Made by a program: the position numbers and the translations under genes. A stretch of 64,000 nt of DNA from contig NZ_STGF01000007.1 of the NCBI RefSeq assembly GCF_005222705.1, positions 124,001 to 188,000 of the forward strand. The letters run 5' to 3'. This stretch comes from Paenibacillus sp. SY21-1 (GTDB lineage Bacteria > Bacillota > Bacilli > Paenibacillales > Paenibacillaceae). The notes under the pieces are model-generated. The model ran no database searches. It was not told the origin of the DNA and saw nothing but the letters and a program-made list of their open reading frames with translations. Numbering within the stretch: the first letter of the stretch is position 1; every line of letters begins with the position of its first letter. This document shows positions 1 through 9,156 of the stretch, piece after piece.

Positions 1-123
1 AAATTTACAATTCTTCTGCAAGTTCTATATTATGCTTCAAATTAACTGCTCAACAACAGCAAAAAAAATTTTATATCCTCATTCCAGACAAGAATGTAAA
101 TCTCAAAACACCAAATGAAAAAC

Positions 124-148
124 AAAGGCATCAATTATTGATGCCTTT
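124..148 (-). terminator. Rho-independent terminator of the ankyrin gene
   Basis: A perfect 11-bp stem (AAAGGCATCAA / TTGATGCCTTT) with a 3-nt loop, followed on the minus strand by a G and a short T run. It lies about 100 bp beyond the stop of the ankyrin gene, in the right orientation to end that transcript. Confidence 0.8.
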
Positions 149-249
149 CAACAGAGACTACTTATTCAGTATTTAAAATCCTGATCAATACATTTGTAAA
201 ATCATGTGTTAAAGCCTTGTTTATACAAGAAAGGACTTACTAAGAGGAT

Positions 250-2484
250 CTACACATTGAAAATTGGACTTTCAATTAATTTCTTCAGTTCGATTTTTGC
301 TTCATTAATTTCAAAACTGGTATGTTTAATCTCATAGTAGTACATTGTGTATTCTTCGTGTAGTAACTCATCAGGCATACTATGATATTTCTCCAATAAT
401 CTAAATTTTATTCTCCTTAGTTCTTGTGCAGGAGGGTTTGCAGATTGAATTAATTTGGGCACAGTTTGATAATTTAGTAGCGCAGCGTGCTCAATTACTG
501 ACAAACCACTTTTATCTTTTAGTGACAGATCGCATTGTCCTGTATTAAGCAACCAATTAAATAATTGGAAATCATCAGAAAGATAATGAACTAATGCGGT
601 CTTCCCTTCATTATCTTGTAAATTTACATTTGCACCACTATCAATTAATGCTTTTATAGATTGAAGACTTCTATGATACATCAAGGCTGTTTTTCCTTTA
701 TTGTCTTGCTTATTTAGATCTGCGCCAAAACTGATTAACATTGAAATCATCTGAGTATCTTTATGATGCATCAAAGCTGTTTCACCTTCAGCATCTTGTT
801 TATTTAGATCTGCACCATACTGTATAAAAAGCTTAATCACATCTGTTGTTCTAGCATAAAAAATAGGGGTCTTTTCTTTATCATCACCAATATTTACATT
901 AGCACCTCGTCTTAACAATAATTCACAAATATCTTTTGTTGAATCCAATGCAGCAGTGATTAATGGAGTTCGAATCATAGCAAAGTGTCTGTAATTTTCA
1001 TTTATATTTGAACCAAGATCTAAGAATTTGCTTACCCTTTCTGCTTTATTACTCTTAATAACATAATGCATAGCAGTAGTACCAAATCGGTCTTTCACAT
1101 TAACATCTGCTCCGCTAACAATCAGTTGATCCAAAAAGGTATCACTAATGTCATCTTCATTAAGTGCGTAGATAAGAGGTGTCACCCCCTCTTCATTACA
1201 ACATTCATTTATCATTTTTTTAGATTCATGTAACAGAAACCTCATTAAACAAGGATAAGACTTAATTCCATCTAATTTCATTATCCCAATGATTACATTT
1301 TCATGATCACTTTTTTGTTTTAAGATCTCAAGAATATTATTCGTAGAAATATGATCATTTGGAATAACCTTGTCTGATAAAAGTTTTTCTAAAAATGATA
1401 TAACACTTTTAGCTGGCGGATACGTAAGTAATACTTGATTTGCAAATAACAAATGGTTTGGTATTAAAAACAATGCACTTTTAAGGTCATCAGTATCTTT
1501 ATTTTTTTTCATTAACTCATTTAGTTCCTCGGTAATATCAATGACATTACTTCTACACATATCTATTAGTAACTTTAAATTATCCAAAAATCCTAATCTG
1601 GTTCTTCCTATTTTTGATTTGTAAAAATAAGCTTCTGGTAAAATTTCAAATAGATCGATTTCGCCTTTGAATCCCATGAGTATATCATCAATTTTTTGTA
1701 TATTTGATTTATCCAATTCTTGATTTCTGATTAAATCAGCGATTTTATATTCCCATGATTGTTCGCTTTTTATAGCATAATATAAGTTTTGAAATTTAAA
1801 AGGCACTTCTTTTTCATGCAAAACTCCACGGGAAATACTATCATTTAATAGTTTAGTTGCTAATTCGGTGTCAGAAAAATCATCTAAAAAATCATTCATG
1901 TAATACACGTTAGAAATACATTCATTTCCGCCTTTTATTGTACTTATGTAGATAACGTTATGGGGCGAAGAGAGTTTTGTACGAGCATAATATTCTATCC
2001 GGGAAGAATTAGACTCATTAATATCTCGTAAGTGAAATCTTAATTTCTCATTACTTTTATTCAATATTGTTCCCCACAGGTACCGTCCTGTTTTTTTATC
2101 ATAATCAACAGAATGAAATTTGCCGACATTGATATGGTCGAAAATATACTTTTTAAATATTATTGGGAAACTATTAATAATTAAAGAAGTAACAGGTACG
2201 CCTTTCAACGCTAAATACTTATCAATAATATATTTCCCTTCCTTAAACGATAAATTTGAAAGGAAATCAGAAATTGAGCTTAGTGTAATTGCTTCAGTTT
2301 TATTCATGTTATTAATAAATGTTTCAAAAATAACAGGAGTATGTACAATTAATTTGTCCACATGTGTTAAAATATTCTTTTTCTTAATTACAACGCTTGA
2401 TTTCATATTTGTTTTAATGTATCCCCGACTGAACTTGGAATTTTCATTTACTATCTTTTCGATATAACCAACATTCAATAGCAT
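250..2484 (-). CDS. Ankyrin-repeat protein with an uncharacterised N-terminal half
   Basis: A 744-residue protein, very AT-rich. Residues about 428-665 are ankyrin repeats, shown by phrases such as GADVNVKDRFGTTAMHY, GANVNIGD and GADLNKQDAEGETALM. Two central copies have a 30-residue rather than 33-residue period and are similar at the DNA level, which suggests recent duplication. The N-terminal ~420 residues match nothing I recognise; short stretches faintly resemble OB/cold-shock-type segments, which is weak. No signal peptide or membrane segment is seen. AGGAGG lies only 3 nt before the ATG but 9 nt before a TTG at codon 3, so TTG may be the real start. It sits alone on the accessory island with its own terminator. 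Ankyrin repeats bind proteins; the partner and role are unknown. Confidence 0.75.
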   Translation of the reverse strand: MLLNVGYIEKIVNENSKFSRGYIKTNMKSSVVIKKKNILTHVDKLIVHTPVIFETFINNMNKTEAITLSSISDFLSNLSFKEGKYIIDKYLALKGVPVTSLIINSFPIIFKKYIFDHINVGKFHSVDYDKKTGRYLWGTILNKSNEKLRFHLRDINESNSSRIEYYARTKLSSPHNVIYISTIKGGNECISNVYYMNDFLDDFSDTELATKLLNDSISRGVLHEKEVPFKFQNLYYAIKSEQSWEYKIADLIRNQELDKSNIQKIDDILMGFKGEIDLFEILPEAYFYKSKIGRTRLGFLDNLKLLIDMCRSNVIDITEELNELMKKNKDTDDLKSALFLIPNHLLFANQVLLTYPPAKSVISFLEKLLSDKVIPNDHISTNNILEILKQKSDHENVIIGIMKLDGIKSYPCLMRFLLHESKKMINECCNEEGVTPLIYALNEDDISDTFLDQLIVSGADVNVKDRFGTTAMHYVIKSNKAERVSKFLDLGSNINENYRHFAMIRTPLITAALDSTKDICELLLRRGANVNIGDDKEKTPIFYARTTDVIKLFIQYGADLNKQDAEGETALMHHKDTQMISMLISFGADLNKQDNKGKTALMYHRSLQSIKALIDSGANVNLQDNEGKTALVHYLSDDFQLFNWLLNTGQCDLSLKDKSGLSVIEHAALLNYQTVPKLIQSANPPAQELRRIKFRLLEKYHSMPDELLHEEYTMYYYEIKHTSFEINEAKIELKKLIESPIFNV

Positions 2485-2555
2485 ATACCTCCTAAATATT
2501 TTTTCTTTGGCGCTCTTCCTGGATACCGTTTATTTATTGCGTATGAAATTTCAGG

Positions 2556-2735
2556 TTGAGTAAACAGAATATCAGCACAACAGTTTCAGGAGAATTAACT
2601 TTTAACTATGTAATTGGCAAGATTATAGAAGATGATGTTAATGAATGGTTTTGCGGGTTCGGGCAATTTTGTCAACAATGTTTTTCCGAGGGTCGGAAAT
2701 ACAAATTGAGGGTGGATAGAATAGGATACCCCTAA
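2556..2735 (+). CDS. Possible small ORF or gene remnant
   Basis: An open frame of 59 codons starting at TTG and ending in TAA, divergent from the ankyrin gene. Its composition looks protein-like, with a cysteine cluster (CGFGQFCQQC). The ribosome binding site is poor and I recognise no family. It could be a broken gene tail. The rest of 2485-2867 holds nothing else I can support. Confidence 0.2.
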   Translation: MSKQNISTTVSGELTFNYVIGKIIEDDVNEWFCGFGQFCQQCFSEGRKYKLRVDRIGYP

Positions 2736-2867
2736 TGTTCTTGTAATTACAAAACAGCCAAGTGATTTATAATTGATAATTTTAAATGAATACCTACCAA
2801 ATAAAAAACGAGATGCAAATGCTACTCGTTTTAATTTGTTTACCCATCACTTATTTTTCCTCAATAC

Positions 2868-3032
2868 TAGGGCGTGTCTGATAACTCAGAAGACATCAGA
2901 TTTTGCTGAATTTTCGTTCCATACAATGCTCATCTGTTGAAGGCGTACCGTGGTACGTCAAACAATAGGAACGAAGCAGGGGGCGAAAAGGCGTTGAAAG
3001 GTGCCACTGAACGGGTTTTTAGACACGCCTTA
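2868..3032. mobile_element. MITE-like element, about 165 bp
   Basis: Bounded by near-perfect terminal inverted repeats: TAGGGCGTGTCT at 2868-2879 and AGACACGCCTTA at 3021-3032 (11 of 12 match). Internal inverted repeats (TTCGTTCC / GGAACGAA) give it a long folded form, and it has no transposase. The 15-mer CTAGGGCGTGTCTGA at 2867-2881 occurs again, inverted, at 26675-26689, so the element belongs to a family present elsewhere in this chromosome. It is probably mobilised in trans. Confidence 0.6.
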
Positions 3033-3064
3033 AATGATTCAATTAATAATAAACGAATAGACTT

Positions 3065-3667
3065 TTACTTAACTATTATTTCAAACTCTTTTCTGTATGG
3101 ACCATTTACTAAAACCATAGTAGTCTTCCCTTTGTTATACGTTTTAAGTTGGTTATTCATATTATCGTAAATTGCAACATCTTTATTGAGTGTATACATG
3201 AAAGTATGATAACTTACAAGATCAGCCTTCAATACTTCCTCATTGTAATGAACAGTTACCGGCATTTCTTTGTTAACTTCTGATTCAATTTTCTTTACTT
3301 TCTCGTTACCAAGAACAAGTGTGTAATTTTTAAGTTGTTTGTTAACCTCATTCTTCCCTACTTCTAACAACAACGTTTCAGCTTTAGATAACCTTGGGTC
3401 TGCTATCGATATTTTCAAACCTAACAATGCGTTTTCTTGTAATTGAACAATTAATTTAACGATATCTTTAGTCGTTTCGTCCTGACAAGTTAGACCTTCA
3501 CAATATTCAAAAAAATCATCTAACGCTGCTAATCGTTCGTTACGTGTAATCGTTGCAGATGAGGTAGTGCTCAAGAATAAAAACAATGTAGCTAGTGAAA
3601 ATATAAAACCCAAACCTCCGATAATAGTCTTTCGATTCTCAAATAACCAACGGGACCGCGACTCCAT
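3065..3667 (-). CDS. Membrane-anchored protein of unknown function
   Basis: About 200 residues. A short basic N-terminus is followed by one hydrophobic segment near residues 15-37 (GGLGFIFSLATLFLFL), then a Lys/Glu-rich, probably extracytoplasmic domain of about 160 residues with a possible disulfide pair (CEGLTC). The start was placed at the ATG at 3667 because GGGGGTG lies 6 nt upstream; an in-frame ATG five codons earlier has no such site. The gene is AT-rich like the island around it and has no operon partner. I do not recognise the family. Confidence 0.6.
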   Translation of the reverse strand: MESRSRWLFENRKTIIGGLGFIFSLATLFLFLSTTSSATITRNERLAALDDFFEYCEGLTCQDETTKDIVKLIVQLQENALLGLKISIADPRLSKAETLLLEVGKNEVNKQLKNYTLVLGNEKVKKIESEVNKEMPVTVHYNEEVLKADLVSYHTFMYTLNKDVAIYDNMNNQLKTYNKGKTTMVLVNGPYRKEFEIIVK

Positions 3668-3854
3668 AGCTAACACCCCCATAAGATGTTTTTAATATTT
3701 CTAATTATTACGTTCACGTTTTTTGTTTGTTCCAATTATTTTAAGCTAACATCAAATAACAGAAAGTTGATTTATACCACGGAAAATAGGCAATCGAATT
3801 TATGCTACACAGTTTTTTAAATGTGACTTTTATTTTACTTTGTGTAGGAACGGG

Positions 3855-4051
3855 ATGGCTGGAGGATACGGTGATTCCATTGAAGGAGCAAAATTAGGTG
3901 CAATGATTGGGAGTTTTTTATGCAACGGGACCTGACACAACGATAGGTACTGGCATAGGTGTGGCAGTAGGAGCGATTACAGGAGGCATCGTAGGAGGAA
4001 CACTGGGGGCAAAGGGTCAAAGATGATCCTCGATTTAATAACAGAGGATGA
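3855..4051 (+). pseudogene. Frameshifted glycine-zipper small protein, possibly bacteriocin-like
   Basis: Starts MAGGYGDSIEGAKLGAMIG, then shifts frame in the T run near 3914-3920 and continues as ATGPDTTIGTGIGVAVG and GGIVGGTLGAK. A second shift at a GGG near 4014-4016 would restore KVKDDPRFNNRG and a stop at 4049-4051. The corrected product is about 64 residues with dense GxxxG spacing, as in membrane-inserting peptides and some class II bacteriocins. Its corrected stop overlaps the next start as TGATG. Both indels fall in homopolymers, so sequencing error is possible. The bacteriocin idea is inference. Confidence 0.45.
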
Positions 4052-4412
4052 TGCAAAAAATGCTTGAACTTGTTCAAGTTGCGGAAGATTTCTTGTGTAC
4101 GGAAGAGGAATTGGAATTGGTAGTTGAAAAATCATATCGAGGAAATGATTACAGATAAATGGTTATGTGACATGTACGCAGCGGGTAAAGATGCTACCGA
4201 TAAGAAGTAGCTCGTACAGTATTTGCTTATCGTGCATTCGAACCTTTCTTTGAAGGGGCTATTCAACAAAGGAAACGATTGTCACACCAAGTAATAAAGA
4301 AATAAACCGAGTACATCGCAAAATCGATACCACCTTATTTGGGCAATTCGTGAAATATCGCTTTCCTAGATTGTTTGGTATAAAAACAGAATTCAACGAG
4401 CTTTTATCCTGA
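4051..4412 (+). pseudogene. Frameshifted partner of the glycine-zipper gene
   Basis: Begins ATGCAAAAAATGCTTG directly overlapping the corrected stop of the previous gene. Protein-like sequence runs through at least three frame changes: MQKMLELVQVAEDFLCTEEE, then ITDKWLCDMYAAGKD, then EVARTVFAYRAFEPFFEG, then TKETIVTPSNKEINRVH to a stop at 4410-4412. The repaired product would be about 115-120 residues, mostly helical and soluble. If the upstream peptide is a bacteriocin, this could be its immunity protein, but no family was recognised. A strong terminator follows. Confidence 0.4.
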
Positions 4413-4442
4413 TTAAACCGAAAACAAAGCTGACTCTTATGT

Positions 4443-4471
4443 AAAACAAGCGCCATTGGCGCTTGTTTTTT
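4443..4471 (+). terminator. Rho-independent terminator of the decayed cassette
   Basis: A perfect 12-bp stem, AAAACAAGCGCC and GGCGCTTGTTTT, with an ATT loop and a following T run, 30 bp beyond the last stop of the decayed cassette. The intact terminator supports reading the region as a former two-gene unit. Confidence 0.8.
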
Positions 4472-4758
4472 ATCCTCCGTACTTCTTAGTAAGTTACAAA
4501 AGGATTAAAATCCGCTCTTAAATCACCATGATATTTGATTACAAAAGATCGTGCCAAATCAATCTGTTCATTATATCTTTGATGTTATAACGTGAAGGAT
4601 ACTTTTGTAAATTCCTTCAGATTAAGGGGATGTTTCGTTATTTTCACAATCACCTATTTTCAACTTTAAAGCCATTTGAAAGCAACATTTAACAACTTCT
4701 AAGATAAAAGGAAACGGAATCAACGACTGTAGTATCCAACATTTTTCATTTTTCATGA
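4472..4758. other. AT-rich spacer without a recognisable gene
   Basis: No convincing coding frame on either strand. It lies between the cassette terminator and the repeat array at the island end. A partial repeat-like phrase (TTTTCAACTTTAAAG) occurs near 4655-4670. Confidence 0.4.
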
Positions 4759-5029
4759 TTTTTTTATCAAACTCTGTGGGTACAAGCTGTTGAAAAAACT
4801 TTTTTCATCCGTGTGGTAATCTGAACACCTAAAAAATCACGATTTCAGGTCTTTTTCAACTTATGTGATAAACCCATCTTAAACACAGCATGGGAACATG
4901 AGTTCTAATTTTTGATATTTTCAATGTTTATGAAAATTATTTATTAAAAACCTAGTCGTACCAAGGGATCACTGATTTTCATTTTTTCAAACTCTATGAT
5001 GAGGTTTTCAAACTATATGGTGACCGACA
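4759..5029. mobile_element. Putative Tn7-like transposon end inserted in comEC
   Basis: Read inward from comEC, the island begins with TGT (minus strand 5029-5027). A repeat related to TTTTCAAACTATATGGTGA occurs at 5005-5023, again at 4984-5002 (21 bp away), and more loosely at 4852-4871 and 4761-4780. Several transposase-binding repeats within ~250 bp of a TGT terminus are typical of Tn7-like elements. A 9-bp inverted repeat (GTTGAAAAA at 4789-4797, TTTTTCAAC at 4852-4860) is also present. No transposase gene lies in the window, so this would be the cargo-side end. The other end and any target duplication are outside the window. Confidence 0.5.
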
Positions 5030-5985
5030 GATGCGCCCGACAGCAGCACATATAGAGGGACCGCAACGATCAGCACGACCAGTATTCGTTCTTTCGTCAG
5101 CCTTGCCAGCCGCAGCATTGCGGCGAGCGCATATAGGAATACCGCCACATGCAAGCCGGATATAGCCAGAATATGTGTCAGTCCCAGCCGGGAGAAATGC
5201 TGGAACTGCTCCGGATCGAGGTCCTCGCGTATGCCGAGGACCAGCCCCTGCATGTACCCGGACTGCTCGGCCGGGTACAGCCCAGCCATCCGCTCGCCGA
5301 GCCAGGCGCGAGCGGCGTCGACGCGGCCGAGCAACGCGGCCGCGGACCACGCGGGCCCTGCCGCCACCTCGGCGGCGGCGGTGCCCGTGCCCTTGAGCAG
5401 CCAGTGTACCCTCTGGCTGCGAAGATAGCGGCGGTAATCGAAGCCGCCGCTATTGGCCGCCGTCGCAGGCAGCGCCAGCTCGCCCGCGACGCTAATGCGC
5501 GCGCCGCGCCTCCATGCGGCGGCGACTTCCTGCTCAGGCCGTTCCACGAGCCTGAGCTGCACCAGCAGGCGCTCGCGCAATAGCCGCGGCGCCGCCTCGC
5601 CCTCCACATGGATGCGCTGCGCTGCCATGCGGAATCTGACGCGGTCGCCGTCGACCTCGACCGCGCTGATGATCATGCCGTCCGCAGCCGCCGGAATGCC
5701 GGCGCGCGGTCCGGCCTGCTCCGCTGCCTCGCGGATGTCCGGCAGCGCGGTGGCGTTGCGGGCATCGGTCCACAGCCGCTCGCCCGCAGCAAGAACGACC
5801 GCCAGCACGCAAGCCGCCGCCAGCCGTCCGGTGGCATAGCCGCACAACGCGGCCGCCAGCATAAGCAATACGGCGACTCCCGCCGCCAGCGCAGCCCCCT
5901 TCGCGCCAAGCCCTGCCGCTCCCGCGCTCCCGCACAGCCAGAACAAGACAAACCAGACTAGCGGGCGCTCGTTCATTCCCATCAT
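5008..5985 (-). pseudogene. comEC: ComEC, 5' fragment (DNA uptake channel)
   Basis: 325 residues of a protein that normally has about 750-850. ComEC forms the inner-membrane channel for single-stranded DNA in transformation. Present are the N-terminal membrane segments, the OB-like extracellular region (RISVAGELALPATAANSGGF, RYLRSQRVHWLLKGTG) and the start of the competence domain (GLTHILAISGLHV). The conserved motif SGASPS breaks after SGAS, and the frame runs into island DNA to read VGHHIV and stop. The rest of the channel and the C-terminal metallo-beta-lactamase domain are missing here. The start was set at 5985/5982, preceded by AAAGGAG. The high GC matches the chromosome, not the island. 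Confidence 0.9.
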
Positions 5986-6145
5986 TCCGCTCCTTTCGGC
6001 GTAAGCCCGTCTCCATGTCGATAGCGCATGCGTATGCGTAGAATGCACATATGCCTCCTAGCCATAAAATCAGCTTGCGGGGTTCAAATAAACCTCACAT
6101 AAACAGTTGGGGTGCGCAAGCCGCTTCTCTATCGGAACGACAAAA

Positions 6146-6327
6146 AACCTCTAATCGCATCTACAAAGATGCAACTAGAGGTTCTTCCTCCATGCTTTAG
6201 CCGACAGCGCAGCATGATTAACGTTTGTCTTCCGTCTTCGCATGGAGTTAGCCCCGGCTAGATAGCTAGCGCAATTTATTAAAACGATCTATTCCGGTGC
6301 CGGTAGCGATAACCCGCAGATGCTAAC
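6146..6327 (-). promoter_or_regulatory. Structured RNA element with terminator between comEB and comEC
   Basis: The 371-bp gap between comEB and comEC holds a folded leader on the minus strand. GCTAAC (6322-6327) can pair with GTTAGC (6247-6252), and GCATGGAG (6240-6247) with CTCCATGC (6188-6195). A strong terminator hairpin follows (AACCTCTA / TAGAGGTT, 6146-6183) with a T run. GGAGG just before the terminator could pair with its CCTC arm as an antiterminator. This resembles a riboswitch or attenuator. The GGGGCTAA and GTCGGCTAA phrases vaguely recall c-di-AMP riboswitches, but I cannot assign a family. Confidence 0.45.
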
Positions 6328-6356
6328 GCGATCTTTGCAGCTCTGCTGCGCACGAG

Positions 6357-6887
6357 TCAGGAGGTAACTTCCATGTGGGCTCCCGCAGGCGGCTCGAATG
6401 CTTCAAGCGCGCGGAAAACGATGCCCCGGTCGGCCATCAGCGCAGTGACCTTGCCGCTATCCTTCGGATAGCCGCGATGGTACACCACTTCTACGACACC
6501 GCTATTGGCCAGCATATTCGCGCAGGTCCAGCAGGGCTGGTCTGTCACATATACCGTCGATCCCTCGCGGTCGGCGCGGTCGGTGAACAGCAGCAAATTC
6601 TGCTCGGCGTGAATGGTTCGAATGCAGCGCTGCTTTTTGAGCAGCTGCTCCGTACCGTCCACAACATGCATCTCGATTTCCTCCGAAATCATGCAGCCTG
6701 CCTCCAGACAATCCTGCACGCCCATCGGGGCTCCGTTGTACGCTGTTCCCAGCAGCTTTTTCCCCTGTACCAGCACGGCTCCGACATGCCGCCTCGGACA
6801 GCGCGACCGCGTGGAAACCATATAAGCGATATCCATAAAATAAGTGTCCCAGTCCTTTCGGACCGCATCCTGCATACTGATGTTCAT
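6357..6887 (-). CDS. comEB: ComE operon protein 2, deoxycytidylate deaminase family
   Basis: 176 residues. A zinc-dependent cytidine/dCMP deaminase fold: the HAEQN motif supplies the histidine ligand and catalytic glutamate, and PCWTC supplies the two cysteine ligands. The family converts dCMP to dUMP; comEB is cotranscribed with competence genes in Bacillus but is not needed for transformation. AAAGGAAG lies 8 nt before the ATG. It sits 36 bp downstream of metY on the same strand and is followed by the structured RNA and broken comEC. Full length and motifs intact. Confidence 0.93.
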   Translation of the reverse strand: MNISMQDAVRKDWDTYFMDIAYMVSTRSRCPRRHVGAVLVQGKKLLGTAYNGAPMGVQDCLEAGCMISEEIEMHVVDGTEQLLKKQRCIRTIHAEQNLLLFTDRADREGSTVYVTDQPCWTCANMLANSGVVEVVYHRGYPKDSGKVTALMADRGIVFRALEAFEPPAGAHMEVTS

Positions 6888-6923
6888 TGCTTCTGCTTCC
6901 TTTCTCGTGCTGCTTATATGCGT

Positions 6924-8282
<1,359 letters not shown>

Positions 8283-8288
8283 TCACAA

Positions 8289-8951
8289 TTATGGCTTTGC
8301 GACAATGCTGTCTTGAATGCCGGACAACAGCTTTTTACCGATTCCTTTTACTCTGAGCAAATCCTCCGCCGTCTTGAAATTTCCATTCCGTTCGCGGTCC
8401 GCTACTATCGCCGCCGCCTTCGCCGGACCGATCCCTTTCAGCGCATCCAGTTCGGCAGCCGTTGCCCGGTTAATGTCCAAGCGATCGTCAGAGCCCGGAG
8501 CCTCGACCTCTTCGACAGAACGATCCTGTGCCGGCGCGACGGCGCTCCTTTCCTCTAATTCGCTCACGATCCGATCGGCAGCGCTCGCCGTCTCCGAGTC
8601 GCTCTCCCTCTGGCCTATCGCACTCTTCTCCTCCGTCACAGTCTCCTTCTGGATTGCGGCGCTTCTCCCCTCGGGCTTGGCGCCAGGGCTTTCAAGCACC
8701 ATGCCGGTTCCTCCCTGAATCTCGGACAAACTGACGTTCTCCCTGCTTTCCCCCGCCTCCTCCTTGCTTTCTGGCGTATCGCTATCCAGCGCCTCAAGTG
8801 CCGTTTCCAGCTCCTCGTTTAAAGGCAGCCACTCTGCCGGCTGCGATTTCCCGGGCATCCATAACGCCGCCAGCAGCAGGGCAAAAGCGCCGGTTATACA
8901 GATTGCGGCCAGCAGCAGTCGTCCGCCGGACTTGGCTTCTGTGTTTGGCAT
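8289..8951 (-). CDS. comEA: ComEA, helix-hairpin-helix DNA receptor
   Basis: 220 residues. ComEA is the membrane-anchored DNA receptor of the transformation machine. Residues about 12-32 form one membrane segment (LLLAAICITGAFALLLAALW). A long Glu/Ser-rich linker follows, and residues about 155-220 carry the two helix-hairpin-helix motifs (DINRATAAELDALKGIGPAK and DLLRVKGIGKKL). The SLBB domain usual in Bacillus ComEA is not evident; low-complexity linker takes its place. The ATG at 8951 has GGAGGGGG 8 nt upstream. It is the first gene of the comEA-metY-comEB-comEC' run and divergent from comER. Confidence 0.92.
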   Translation of the reverse strand: MPNTEAKSGGRLLLAAICITGAFALLLAALWMPGKSQPAEWLPLNEELETALEALDSDTPESKEEAGESRENVSLSEIQGGTGMVLESPGAKPEGRSAAIQKETVTEEKSAIGQRESDSETASAADRIVSELEERSAVAPAQDRSVEEVEAPGSDDRLDINRATAAELDALKGIGPAKAAAIVADRERNGNFKTAEDLLRVKGIGKKLLSGIQDSIVAKP

Positions 8952-9156
8952 GCTATGCACCCCCTCCGTTCACCTACATATTTTTGGAAAAAATCAGACA
9001 TATGGAACAAGTCATCGCGAATATGCTTTGTTAACCGGGCGCAAAGGGCCGTAAACCGCCGTGCCGAGCTAGCGTGTACAACGCGGCGACGTCTATTCAA
9101 GCACGTATGCTCATAGACTGGCTTTGCAGCTTGCAAAGCTTTAGGAGGGTTTTAGC

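Noticed and set aside
600..910. Short-period repeats that could suggest a CRISPR-like array
   Set aside because: They are in-frame 30-residue ankyrin repeats of the protein at 250-2484, not conserved repeats with unique spacers.
4789..4860. A separate 72-bp mobile repeat with 9-bp ends
   Set aside because: The inverted ends overlap the repeat array of the presumed transposon end and are better explained as part of it.
5149..5961. Several long plus- and minus-strand open frames overlapping comEC
   Set aside because: High GC leaves few stops. Their Arg/Pro/Ala-rich translations resemble no protein, while the comEC frame is clearly real.
6188..6340. c-di-GMP riboswitch on the plus strand (GGTAGCGATAACC resembles part of the motif)
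   Set aside because: The other invariant parts (GCACAGGGCAAACC-like and CGCAAAGCC) are missing, and the downstream gene orientation is wrong.
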